Positions 1 to 5,748 of a DNA stretch of 6,376 nt are shown piece by piece. The notes under the pieces are model-generated. The model had not been told where the DNA came from. It saw only the letters and a list, made by a program, of their open reading frames with translations, and ran no database searches. The stretch's first letter is position 1, and every line of letters starts with the position of its first letter. The DNA is from Caulobacter sp. CCH9-E1 (lineage in GTDB: Bacteria > Pseudomonadota > Alphaproteobacteria > Caulobacterales > Caulobacteraceae). The stretch lies in the NCBI RefSeq assembly GCF_001556515.1, contig NZ_LSJA01000250.1, positions 1 through 6,376 of the forward strand, read 5' to 3'. Made by a program: the position numbers and the translations under genes.

Positions 1-20
1 CCCGCCGCGAAAGCGGCGGG
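1..20. repeat. Perfect 8-bp stem-loop, possible terminator
   Basis: CCCGCCGC (1-8) and GCGGCGGG (13-20) are perfect reverse complements around a GAAA loop, which is a stable C(GAAA)G tetraloop if transcribed on the plus strand. No T-run follows on the plus side. On the minus side the flank lies outside the window, so I cannot say whether it is an intrinsic terminator. Its place beyond the end of ileS suggests transcription termination or 3'-end protection of the ileS transcript or of a neighbour to the left. Confidence 0.55.
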
Positions 21-21
21 A

Positions 22-86
22 GGTGAGGGGTTACGCCGGCGACCGGTTTATCCCCTCACCCCTACCCCTCTCCCCATGGGAGAGGG
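22..86. repeat. REP-like intergenic palindromic repeat
   Basis: The core at 52-86 reads CCCCTCACC, then CCTA, then a hairpin. It closely resembles a REP-like motif scattered between genes of many proteobacteria (CCCTCACCCC-AA-CCCCTCTCCC plus hairpin); this is recognition from memory. A 9-bp inverted copy of its outer part, GGTGAGGGG, lies at 22-30 and pairs perfectly with 52-60 across a 21-nt spacer, as if a second, inverted unit had decayed. The whole block lies between the ileS stop and the stem-loop at 1-20. It is non-coding. Confidence 0.6.
66..86 (-). terminator. Hairpin after ileS stop
   Basis: CCCTCTCCC (66-74) and GGGAGAGGG (78-86) form a perfect 9-bp stem with a 3-nt loop. It begins 6 nt beyond the ileS stop codon at 93-95, and that stop is itself followed in frame by TAA at 90-92. 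On the minus strand a G-rich stretch rather than a T-tract follows the hairpin, so it is not a textbook intrinsic terminator. A Rho-associated or RNA-stabilising role is equally possible. It is also the hairpin core of the REP-like repeat. Confidence 0.4.
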
Positions 87-92
87 AGATTA

Positions 93-3002
93 TCAGCCGT
101 GCGTCGCGTCCCAGTGGGCCACGGCGTCGGCGTCGCGAAGGCTAAGCTCCGGATAGCGCGGATCGGTTCCCACCTCGGGGAGGATCCGCCACGAGCGGGC
201 GCACTTCTGGCCTTCGGCGCGCTTGGGATCGACCGAGACGCCCTTGACCTCGTCGACGCGGAAGGCGCCCGCGTCGCCCGCGACCAGGGTCGCGGCGGAG
301 GTGCGGAACACTTCGGCGGCGTCCAGGCCCTCGAAGGCGGCCAGCAGGTCTTCGTCGGCGACGTGGACGACCGGCGCGGCTTCCAGGGCCGAGCCGATGC
401 GCTTCTCGCGGCGCTCGACTTCCAGGGCGCCGGTGACCACCGAGGTGACCTTCTCGACCTTGGCCCAGCGAGCGGCCTCGGTGTCGTTGCGCCAGGCGTC
501 GACGCGCGCCGGAATCACCCGCAGCGCCACCGGACCCGCCTCGGGGAAGCGCGTGGTCCAGGCCTCCTCCATCGTGAAGCTGGCCAGCGGGGCCAGCCAG
601 ATGGTCAGGCGGTTGAAGACCTCGTCCAGCACCGTGCGATAGGCCCGGCGCTTGAGGGCGTCGGGGCGGTCGCAATAGAGGCTGTCGCGGCGAACGTCGA
701 AATAGAGCGCCGACAGGTCCCCCTGGCAGAACTCGATCAGCGGCCGGATCACGTCCGAGAAGCGGTAGCTCTCATAGGCCTCGCGCACCTGGCCATCCAG
801 CTCCCACAGGCGGTGCAGGATGTACTTCTCCAGCGGCGGGAAGTCGGCGTAGTCGGTGACGCGCTCGGCGTCGTCGAAGCCGGCCAGGGCGCCGAGCAGG
901 TAGCGCATGGTGTTGCGCAGCTTGCGATAGGCGTCGGTCGTGGTGGCCAGGATCGTCTTGCCGATCCGTTGGTCCTCCGAATAGTCGACCATGGCCGCCC
1001 ACAGGCGCAGGATTTCCGCGCCGGACTCCTTGGTGATCGTCTGCGGCTCGACCGTGTTGCCCTTGGACTTGGACATCTTCTCGCCGTTCTCGTCCATGGT
1101 GAAGCCATGGGTCAGGACGGCCTTGTAGGGCGCGCGGCCACGGGTGCCGGAGCCTTCGAGCAAGCTGGACTGGAACCAGCCGCGGTGCTGGTCCGAGCCT
1201 TCCAGATAGAGGTCCGCCGGCCAGTGGCTGTCGGCGCGACCCTCGATCGTGAAGGCGTGGGTGCAGCCGCTGTCGAACCAGACATCGAGAATATCGGTGA
1301 TCTTCTCGTACTGGGCTGGGTCGTGGTGGCCCAGGAAGTCGCTGTCCGGACGCGTGAACCAGGCGTCTGCGCCGCCCTCGCGGATGGCCGCGAGAATCCG
1401 GGCGTTGACCTCGGGATCGTTCAGCGGGTGGCCGGTGTGCTTGTCCACGAACATGGCCAGCGGCGTACCCCAGTTGCGCTGGCGGCTGATCAGCCAGTCG
1501 GGACGCGTCTCGACCATCGCGCCGATCCGGTTGCGGCCGGCGTCGGGGTGGAAGGCGGTGTCGGCCAGCGACTGGACCGCCACCTCGCGCAGGGTCTTGC
1601 CGCCCAGAGAGTCCACCGCGTGGTCCATGCGGATGAACCACTGCGGGGTGTTGCGGAAGATCACCGGGGCCTTGGAGCGCCAGCTGTGCGGATAGCTGTG
1701 CTCGACGCGGCCGCGCGCCAGCAGATTGCCGGCCTCGATCAGCTTTTCCATGACCGCGCCGTTGGCGGGCCCGAACTTGCCGACCTTCTTGCCTTCGGTC
1801 TCGAGGACCTTGAGGCCGGCGAACAGGGCCACGTGCGGATAGTAGGCACCGTCCGGATCGACGGTGTCGGGGATCTCGCGGTGGCCGTGGGCCAGCCAGA
1901 CCTGATAGTCGTCGGCGCCGTGGCCCGGGGCGGTGTGGACAAAGCCCGTGCCGGCGTCGTCGGTCACGTGGTCGCCGGCCAGCATCGGCACCGAGAAGCC
2001 GTAGTGGCTGTCGAGCTCGGCCAGTGGGTGGGCCAGCACCATGCCTTCGCAGTCGACGCTCTCGACCTTCTCCCAGGCCGCCACCTTGGCCGCCTTGAAG
2101 ACGTCGCCGGCCAGCTTCTCGGCGATGATCAGGCGATCGCCCGGCTTGGCCCAGGGCTCGAACTCGAGGCCTTCCTCCAGCGCCTTCACCTCGAAGACGG
2201 CGTAGGGGATGTCGGGGTTGTACGAGACGGCGCGGTTGGCCGGGATCGTCCACGGCGTGGTCGTCCAGATCACCAGCTTGGCGCCCTGGGCGGCCTCGGA
2301 GCCCTCGACGACCGGGAACTTCACCCAGATCGTGGGCGAGACGTGGTCGTGGTACTCGATCTCGGCGTCGGCCAGGGCCGTGCGCTCGACCGGGCTCCAC
2401 ATCACCGGCTTGGAGCCGCGATAGAGCTGGCCGGTCTCAAGGAACTTGTGGAACTCGGCGACGATCGTGGCTTCCGAGGTGAAGTCCATGGTGGCGTAGC
2501 GGTTCCACCAGTCGCCCAGCACGCCCAGGCGCTGGAACTCGGTCTTCTGGGCCTCGATCCAGCCGCCGGCATAGGCGCGGCATTCGCGGCGGAACTCCTC
2601 GGCCGGGACCTCGTCCTTGCGGCGGCCCTGGGCGCGGAACTTCTCCTCGATCTTCCACTCGATCGGCAGGCCGTGGCAGTCCCAGCCCGGCACGTAGTCG
2701 ACGTCGTAGCCCAGGGCGAAGCGGCTGCGGACCACGAAGTCCTTGAGGATCTTGTTCAGCGCGTGGCCGATGTGGATCGCGCCGTTGGCGTAGGGCGGGC
2801 CGTCATGCAGCACGTAGAGCGGGGCGCCGTCGGCCTGGCGTTTGACGCGCACCGCGCCGTACAGGCCCTTGTCGGAGAGGGCCGCCCAGCCTTCCAGGAT
2901 CTCGGGCTCCTTCTTGGGCAGGCCCGCGCGCATCGGGAACGGGGTGTCGGGAAGGAAGACGGTCTCGCGATAGTCGCGGGCGGGCGTGGCGTCGTCGGCC
3001 AT
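93..3002 (-). CDS. ileS: Isoleucyl-tRNA synthetase
   Basis: Cytoplasmic class Ia synthetase that activates isoleucine with ATP and charges tRNA-Ile, 969 aa (E. coli about 940). Visible motifs: HIGH at 77-80 inside PPYANGAIHIGHALNK, the CP1 editing domain with WTTTPWT at 246-252 and GTGFVHTAPGHGADDY at 351-366, WLISRQRNWG at 503-512, EGSDQHRGWF at 601-610 and KMSKS at 642-646, followed by the helical anticodon-binding domain. The start at 3002 was chosen because YRETVFLPDTPFPMR aligns with the E. coli N-terminus (YKSTLNLPETGFPMR). An in-frame TTG at 3170 would add 56 proline-rich, non-conserved residues. No clear Shine-Dalgarno sequence precedes the ATG. The C-terminal zinc knuckle is degenerate: KCARSW keeps one cysteine, and the distal CxxC is absent. 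It lies downstream of ribF but is separated from it by 299 bp, so it probably has its own promoter. Confidence 0.97.
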   Translation of the reverse strand: MADDATPARDYRETVFLPDTPFPMRAGLPKKEPEILEGWAALSDKGLYGAVRVKRQADGAPLYVLHDGPPYANGAIHIGHALNKILKDFVVRSRFALGYDVDYVPGWDCHGLPIEWKIEEKFRAQGRRKDEVPAEEFRRECRAYAGGWIEAQKTEFQRLGVLGDWWNRYATMDFTSEATIVAEFHKFLETGQLYRGSKPVMWSPVERTALADAEIEYHDHVSPTIWVKFPVVEGSEAAQGAKLVIWTTTPWTIPANRAVSYNPDIPYAVFEVKALEEGLEFEPWAKPGDRLIIAEKLAGDVFKAAKVAAWEKVESVDCEGMVLAHPLAELDSHYGFSVPMLAGDHVTDDAGTGFVHTAPGHGADDYQVWLAHGHREIPDTVDPDGAYYPHVALFAGLKVLETEGKKVGKFGPANGAVMEKLIEAGNLLARGRVEHSYPHSWRSKAPVIFRNTPQWFIRMDHAVDSLGGKTLREVAVQSLADTAFHPDAGRNRIGAMVETRPDWLISRQRNWGTPLAMFVDKHTGHPLNDPEVNARILAAIREGGADAWFTRPDSDFLGHHDPAQYEKITDILDVWFDSGCTHAFTIEGRADSHWPADLYLEGSDQHRGWFQSSLLEGSGTRGRAPYKAVLTHGFTMDENGEKMSKSKGNTVEPQTITKESGAEILRLWAAMVDYSEDQRIGKTILATTTDAYRKLRNTMRYLLGALAGFDDAERVTDYADFPPLEKYILHRLWELDGQVREAYESYRFSDVIRPLIEFCQGDLSALYFDVRRDSLYCDRPDALKRRAYRTVLDEVFNRLTIWLAPLASFTMEEAWTTRFPEAGPVALRVIPARVDAWRNDTEAARWAKVEKVTSVVTGALEVERREKRIGSALEAAPVVHVADEDLLAAFEGLDAAEVFRTSAATLVAGDAGAFRVDEVKGVSVDPKRAEGQKCARSWRILPEVGTDPRYPELSLRDADAVAHWDATHG

Positions 3003-3170
3003 GGGATGAAAATCCGGCTCTGGAAATTTCGGAAGAGGGCGGGAAAACCCGGCGCGCGCTGGAGGATCGTCCGGCGGCGTCACGCCGGGCGGATAATTCG
3101 CGAAATCTTCCGAACGGAACTCATGGGGCAGCGGGATAGCAGAGGGAGGCTGACGACGCCAGCCTGACAA
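3003..3170 (-). other. ileS leader region
   Basis: Non-coding stretch immediately upstream of ileS. It holds an 8-bp inverted repeat, TTCGGAAG (3028-3035) with CTTCCGAA (3107-3114), enclosing a smaller CGGCG-TCA-CGCCG hairpin (3075-3087). A minus-strand ATG at 3124 opens a 14-codon frame, MSSVRKISRIIRPA, with three isoleucines; its TGA (3082-3080) forms the loop of the inner hairpin. A weak promoter-like pair lies upstream on the minus strand: CTGGCGT at 3162-3156 and GCTATCCC at 3140-3133, 15 nt apart. It only partly matches the Caulobacter housekeeping pattern TTGACGS / GCTANAWC. A regulatory role is inference. Confidence 0.3.
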
Positions 3171-3219
3171 GATGCTCCCCCGCGTCGCGGGGGAGCTGTC
3201 ACGGAGTGACTGAGGGGGC
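3171..3219 (+). repeat. Structured intergenic repeat, unit A
   Basis: 49-bp unit with three parts. First is a 10-bp perfect hairpin, GCTCCCCCGC (3174-3183) with GCGGGGGAGC (3187-3196). Second is a small hairpin, GTCAC-GGA-GTGAC (3198-3210). Third is the tail GAGGGGGC (3212-3219). It matches unit C at 6326-6374 at 45 of 49 positions. It faces unit B head-to-head across a 22-bp linker (3220-3241), and its tail pairs over 8 bp with the tail of unit B. Such G/C-rich dispersed repeats are, from memory, common between Caulobacter genes. Confidence 0.85.
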
Positions 3220-3241
3220 GAGCTGGAAGGCGGCCGAGTTT

Positions 3242-3286
3242 GCCCCCTCCGGCCCTCTGGGCCACCTCCCCCGCGTGCGGGGGAGG
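3242..3286 (-). repeat. Structured intergenic repeat, unit B (inverted)
   Basis: Read on the minus strand, it has the same architecture as unit A. A 10-bp perfect hairpin is formed by 3286-3277 and 3274-3265 with a 2-nt centre. It is followed by GGCCC-AGA-GGGCC (3263-3251) and then GAGGGGGC (3249-3242). The part after the first hairpin aligns with unit A without gaps over 23 nt, but the 5-bp stem has a different sequence while remaining fully paired. It starts 15 nt after the ribF stop codon in the direction of ribF transcription, so it would sit in the ribF 3' untranslated region. Confidence 0.8.
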
Positions 3287-3301
3287 AACTGGCGCGCCGT
3301 C

Positions 3302-4258
3302 CTAAAACCCCGGCGCCACGATCGCCCGCGCCGCCTGCTCATCCCGCCGGATCTGCTCGATCATCAGGTCCAGGCTGTCGAACTTCAGCTCCGGTCGCAG
3401 GAACGCCACCAGGTCGGTTTCGATGATCTGGCCGTAGAGATCCTCGTCGAAGTCGAACAGCCAGGTCTCCAGCCGCGTCTCGACGATGCCCGTGGTCGGA
3501 TTGTTGCCGAGGTTGGCCACGCCCGGAACCTCGCGCCCGTCGGGCAGGCGGGTGCGGGTGGCGTAGACGCCGAGCTTGGGGACCACATAGTCCTCGACCT
3601 CGACATTGGCGGTCGGGAAGCCGAGCTGCCGACCCAGCTGCTGACCACGCCGGACCACGCCCTCGATGGCGAACGGTCGGCCCAGGATGTGCGCCGCCTG
3701 TTCGGGGCGGCCGTCGCGCAGAGCCTCGCGCACGGCGGTCGAGGAGAACTTCTCGCCATCGCCGCCCTCCTTGGAAATATCAGCGACCGGCTCGGCCACC
3801 GAGACGGTGAAGCCGTATTCGTCGCCATAGGCCTTCATCAGCTCGGCGCTGCCCGAGCGGCCGCGACCGAACGAGATGTCGAAGCCAACGGCCACGTGCT
3901 TCACGCCCAGGCCCTCGACCAGCACCTTCTCGACGAACTCGCGGTCGCCAAAGCTGGCCATCTCGAAGTCGAAGGGCAGCAGATAGAAGACGTCCACGCC
4001 CAGCCCGCCCAGGGCGCGGGCCTGCTGGGCGTGGGTCATCAGTTTGAAGGCCGGTTCGGTCGGCCGGAACAGGCGTCGCGGATGCGGATCGAAGCTGACG
4101 ACGCCCAGCGGGGTCTTGCCGGCCAGGGCCGCTTTCGCGGCCTGGGCGATCACCTGCTGGTGACCGCGATGGACGCCGTCGAAATTGCCCAGCGCCACCG
4201 AGGCGCCGCGCGCCTCGGCCGGCAGGTCCTTCCAGGCTTGGATCGTCTTCAGGGGCAT
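3302..4258 (-). CDS. ribF: Bifunctional riboflavin kinase / FAD synthetase
   Basis: Soluble enzyme that phosphorylates riboflavin to FMN and adenylates FMN to FAD, 318 aa, the usual family length. The N-terminal nucleotidyltransferase half shows GNFDGVHRGH at 24-33, SFDPHPRRLF at about 55-64, GFDISFGRGRSG at about 125-136 and SSTAVR at 172-177. The C-terminal riboflavin kinase half shows GRPFAIEGVVRRGQQLGRQLGFPTANV at about 193-219, GVANLGNNPT at 246-255 and LETWLFDFDEDLYG at 263-276, where E264 is the expected catalytic Glu. The usual His of the EvHL motif is Trp here. The ATG (4258-4256) overlaps the TAA of the MaoC gene as TAATG, with no strong ribosome-binding site, so translation is probably coupled. 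ileS follows downstream, as in many proteobacteria. Confidence 0.96.
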   Translation of the reverse strand: MPLKTIQAWKDLPAEARGASVALGNFDGVHRGHQQVIAQAAKAALAGKTPLGVVSFDPHPRRLFRPTEPAFKLMTHAQQARALGGLGVDVFYLLPFDFEMASFGDREFVEKVLVEGLGVKHVAVGFDISFGRGRSGSAELMKAYGDEYGFTVSVAEPVADISKEGGDGEKFSSTAVREALRDGRPEQAAHILGRPFAIEGVVRRGQQLGRQLGFPTANVEVEDYVVPKLGVYATRTRLPDGREVPGVANLGNNPTTGIVETRLETWLFDFDEDLYGQIIETDLVAFLRPELKFDSLDLMIEQIRRDEQAARAIVAPGF

Positions 4259-4680
4259 TAGGCGGCCTTGCGGGGGACCATGACCACGGCCTCGCCCTCG
4301 ACCACCGGCTTGCCGTTCACGAGGCAGACGGTGGCGAAGGTGACGCGGGCCTTGGCCTCGTCGATTTCGGTGATGGTGGCGCGGGCGGTGACCTCGTCGC
4401 CGATCTTGACCGGCCGCTTGAAGCGCAGCGTCTGCGACAGGTAGATCGCGCCGGGGCCGGGCAGGGTGGTGCCCAGCACCGCCGAGATGTAGCCCGCCGA
4501 CAGCATGCCGTGCGCGATGCGCTCGCCGAAGCTGGTCTTGGCCGCGTACTCGGCGTCCAGGTGGACCGGATTTTTGTCGCCGGTGACCTCGGCGAAGGCC
4601 TCGATGTCGGCCTCGCCCACGGTGCGGACCAGCTCGGCGGATTGGCCGACGCTCAGCTCTTCCAGAAACTTACCCTGCAT
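4258..4680 (-). CDS. MaoC/PhaJ-like (R)-specific enoyl-CoA hydratase
   Basis: Single hot-dog domain protein of 140 aa, the size of stand-alone (R)-enoyl-CoA hydratases. The signature AEVTGDKNPVHLDAEYA at about 30-46 supplies the expected catalytic Asp35 and His40, followed by RIAHGML at 54-60 and LPGPGAIYLSQTLRFKRPVKIGDEV. This closely parallels Aeromonas PhaJ as I remember it (SGDFNPLHLD, VHGML, LPGKGSIYLGQSLSFKLPV). Such enzymes hydrate trans-2-enoyl-CoA to (R)-3-hydroxyacyl-CoA, supplying polyhydroxyalkanoate synthesis. The start at 4680 is chosen over an in-frame ATG at 4716 because GAGGGGAAAG lies about 8 nt upstream and the hot-dog domain begins there; the longer start would sit inside a palindrome. 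It is 60 bp after the HAD gene and overlaps ribF by one base. The substrate is not determined by sequence, so phaJ is only a probable name. Confidence 0.9.
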   Translation of the reverse strand: MQGKFLEELSVGQSAELVRTVGEADIEAFAEVTGDKNPVHLDAEYAAKTSFGERIAHGMLSAGYISAVLGTTLPGPGAIYLSQTLRFKRPVKIGDEVTARATITEIDEAKARVTFATVCLVNGKPVVEGEAVVMVPRKAA

Positions 4681-4692
4681 GACGCTTTCCCC

Positions 4693-4740
4693 TCGGGTTT
4701 TTATTGTGCGCTGCACACAGCATAGCGTTTCGAAACCCGA
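4693..4740. promoter_or_regulatory. Nested inverted repeats between HAD and MaoC genes
   Basis: The 60-bp gap is less GC-rich than its surroundings. It holds TCGGGTTT (4693-4700) pairing perfectly with AAACCCGA (4733-4740). Within that arch is TGTGCGC-T-GCACACA (4705-4719), paired with one mismatch that becomes G-U in RNA. At the HAD-proximal end is the 10-bp palindrome GTTTCGAAAC (4727-4736). A weak minus-strand promoter-like pair, TGATCGG (4743-4737) and GCTATGCT (4726-4719) with a 10-nt spacer, overlaps these palindromes. It could be an operator-promoter for the MaoC-ribF pair or a structured intercistronic element. The sequence does not decide between them. Confidence 0.35.
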
Positions 4741-5601
4741 TCACCAGACCAGATCACCGACGGCGTGCGTGGCGCCGACCTGCTCGGCTTCCAGCAGAGC
4801 CAGAACGGCTTCCGGATTCAGGCGGCCGTCCGGGCCGATCGCCTTCTCGCCGTGGATGCCCTTGGCGATGAACAGGCAGGCCAGCTTCTGGTCGTGGGCG
4901 CCCTTCACGTCGGTGATCACGCCGTCGCCGACGCACAGGACGCGGTCGCGATCGACGGGACGGCCCAAGAGGCGCTCGGCCTCGGCCAGGGCCAGTTCGT
5001 AGATCGCGCCATAGGGCTTGCCGGCCATCACGACCTTGCCACCCAGGCTCTCATAGAGGTCGGCGAGAGCGCCGGCGCAGAAGATCAGCTTGTCGCCGCG
5101 CTGCACGACGCGGTCGGGATTGGCGCAGATGAACAGCAGCCCCCGGTCGGCGGCGACCTTCAAGCGGTCGCGATAGTCCTCGGGGACTTCCTTCTCGTCC
5201 TCGTAGAGGCCGGTGCAGGAGATGAAGTCGGCGTCCTCGCAGCCCGCGGGCGTCAGGTCGATGCCGTCATAGAGCACGTCGTCGCGCGCCGGTCCGACCT
5301 TCCAGACCTTGCCCGGCGCGTTGGCCTTTAGCAGCGCCCGCGTCGCGTCGCCCGAGGTGACAAAGCCGCTCCAGGCCGAGCGCGGCACGGAGAGGCCGTC
5401 CAGCTGCGCCACCACGTCGGCCGACGGGCGCGGCGAGTTGGAGATCAGCACCACCGGGCCCTTCTCCTGGCCCCATTTCGTCAGGGCCTCGCAAGCCTCG
5501 GGGAAGCTGGCCACCCCATTGTGGATCACACCCCAGACGTCGCACAGCACCACGTCGTAGCGGTCGGAGAGGGCGCTCAGGCCAGGCGGGAAATCCATCA
5601 T
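4741..5601 (-). CDS. HAD-superfamily IIA hydrolase-like protein (TIGR01459 type)
   Basis: 286-aa HAD-fold protein of subfamily IIA (the NagD-like branch). Motif I is at 20-29, CDVWGVIHNG, with nucleophile Asp21; the usual second Asp (DxD) is Trp23. Motif II is ISNSPRP at 53-59, motif III is GKPYG at 194-198 with Lys195, and motif IV is VGDGVITDVKGA at 224-235 with Asp226 and Asp231. The middle cap region contains FICANPDRVVQRGDKLIFCAGALADLYESLGGKVVMAGKP, which is characteristic of the group I know as TIGR01459. The substrate is unknown; losing the general acid/base Asp argues against ordinary phosphatase chemistry. Two tandem ATGs (5601, 5598) are possible starts, and neither has a Shine-Dalgarno sequence. 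It is the first gene of the leftward cluster and is divergent from the NnrU gene. Confidence 0.9.
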   Translation of the reverse strand: MMDFPPGLSALSDRYDVVLCDVWGVIHNGVASFPEACEALTKWGQEKGPVVLISNSPRPSADVVAQLDGLSVPRSAWSGFVTSGDATRALLKANAPGKVWKVGPARDDVLYDGIDLTPAGCEDADFISCTGLYEDEKEVPEDYRDRLKVAADRGLLFICANPDRVVQRGDKLIFCAGALADLYESLGGKVVMAGKPYGAIYELALAEAERLLGRPVDRDRVLCVGDGVITDVKGAHDQKLACLFIAKGIHGEKAIGPDGRLNPEAVLALLEAEQVGATHAVGDLVW

Positions 5602-5607
5602 GCTGCG

Positions 5608-5636
5608 GCGGTACCGGTCGGGAGGCGGGGCGTCAA
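5608..5636 (-). promoter_or_regulatory. Candidate promoter of the HAD gene
   Basis: On the minus strand TTGACGC (5636-5630) matches the Caulobacter housekeeping -35 pattern TTGACGS exactly. After a 14-nt spacer, GGTACCGC (5615-5608) is a partial match to the -10 pattern GCTANAWC. The predicted transcription start falls within a few bases of the first ATG at 5601. This would give a leaderless or nearly leaderless mRNA and would fit the absence of a Shine-Dalgarno sequence. The -10 match is weak. Confidence 0.3.
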
Positions 5637-5737
5637 TGTCGCCGGGCCCTTAGCTGTTCCCCCGCGCATCGGAATTCAAGGCCGCGCGGCGACGCTTCCG
5701 AAGATCGGCCTTCCGTGGCTATCCTCTCGCCAACCTT

Positions 5738-5745
5738 GGGAGGGG
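5738..5745 (+). promoter_or_regulatory. Ribosome binding site of the NnrU gene
   Basis: GGGAGGGG ends 3 nt before the ATG at 5749, placing its GGAGG core 5 nt away. This fixes the NnrU start at 5749 rather than at upstream in-frame codons, which would run back into the divergent HAD gene. Confidence 0.7.
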
Positions 5746-5748
5746 CCG

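Noticed and set aside
99..3167. Plus-strand open frame of about 1022 codons antisense to ileS
   Set aside because: The minus-strand frame has all IleS motifs from HIGH to KMSKS. The antisense frame has low-complexity, recurrent GVGVV/LLVL-type sequence expected from complementing a GC-biased gene, and it shows no recognisable domain.
3003..3170. 56-residue N-terminal extension of IleS from a TTG at 3170
   Set aside because: The extension is proline-rich and unlike IleS N-termini. The ATG at 3002 fits the family start, and the upstream codon abuts the repeat unit.
3080..3265. 61-codon minus-strand frame across the repeat units
   Set aside because: Most of it is translation of repeat units A and B and the linker. 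Only the last 14 codons are considered, as a speculative leader peptide.
3171..3286. CRISPR array or tandem repeat
   Set aside because: Only two units lie here, inverted rather than direct, with no spacer series and no cas genes in the window.
3003..3301. T-box or other known riboswitch upstream of ileS, or FMN riboswitch upstream of ribF
   Set aside because: I see no T-box sequence (AGGGUGGNACCGCG-like) in the ileS leader. ribF has no leader at all because it overlaps the hydratase gene.
3206..4261. Plus-strand open frame of about 351 codons over ribF
   Set aside because: It begins inside the repeat unit and is the complement of ribF, which has clear catalytic motifs on the other strand. 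It is a shadow of GC-biased coding sequence.
4765..5331. Plus-strand open frame of about 188 codons over the HAD gene
   Set aside because: It is the complement of the HAD gene, with no ribosome-binding site and no recognisable domain.
5681..5708. Palindrome GCCGCGCGGC (5681-5690) and small hairpin CCGA-AGA-TCGG (5698-5708) as an operator between the divergent genes
   Set aside because: Both are short and expected by chance in DNA this GC-rich. No matching -10/-35 pair for the NnrU gene supports them beyond an isolated GCTATCCT at 5718-5725.
5521..5748. N-terminal extension of the NnrU frame into the divergent HAD gene
   Set aside because: The strong ribosome-binding site at 5738-5745 and the family start at the hydrophobic first helix fix the ATG at 5749.
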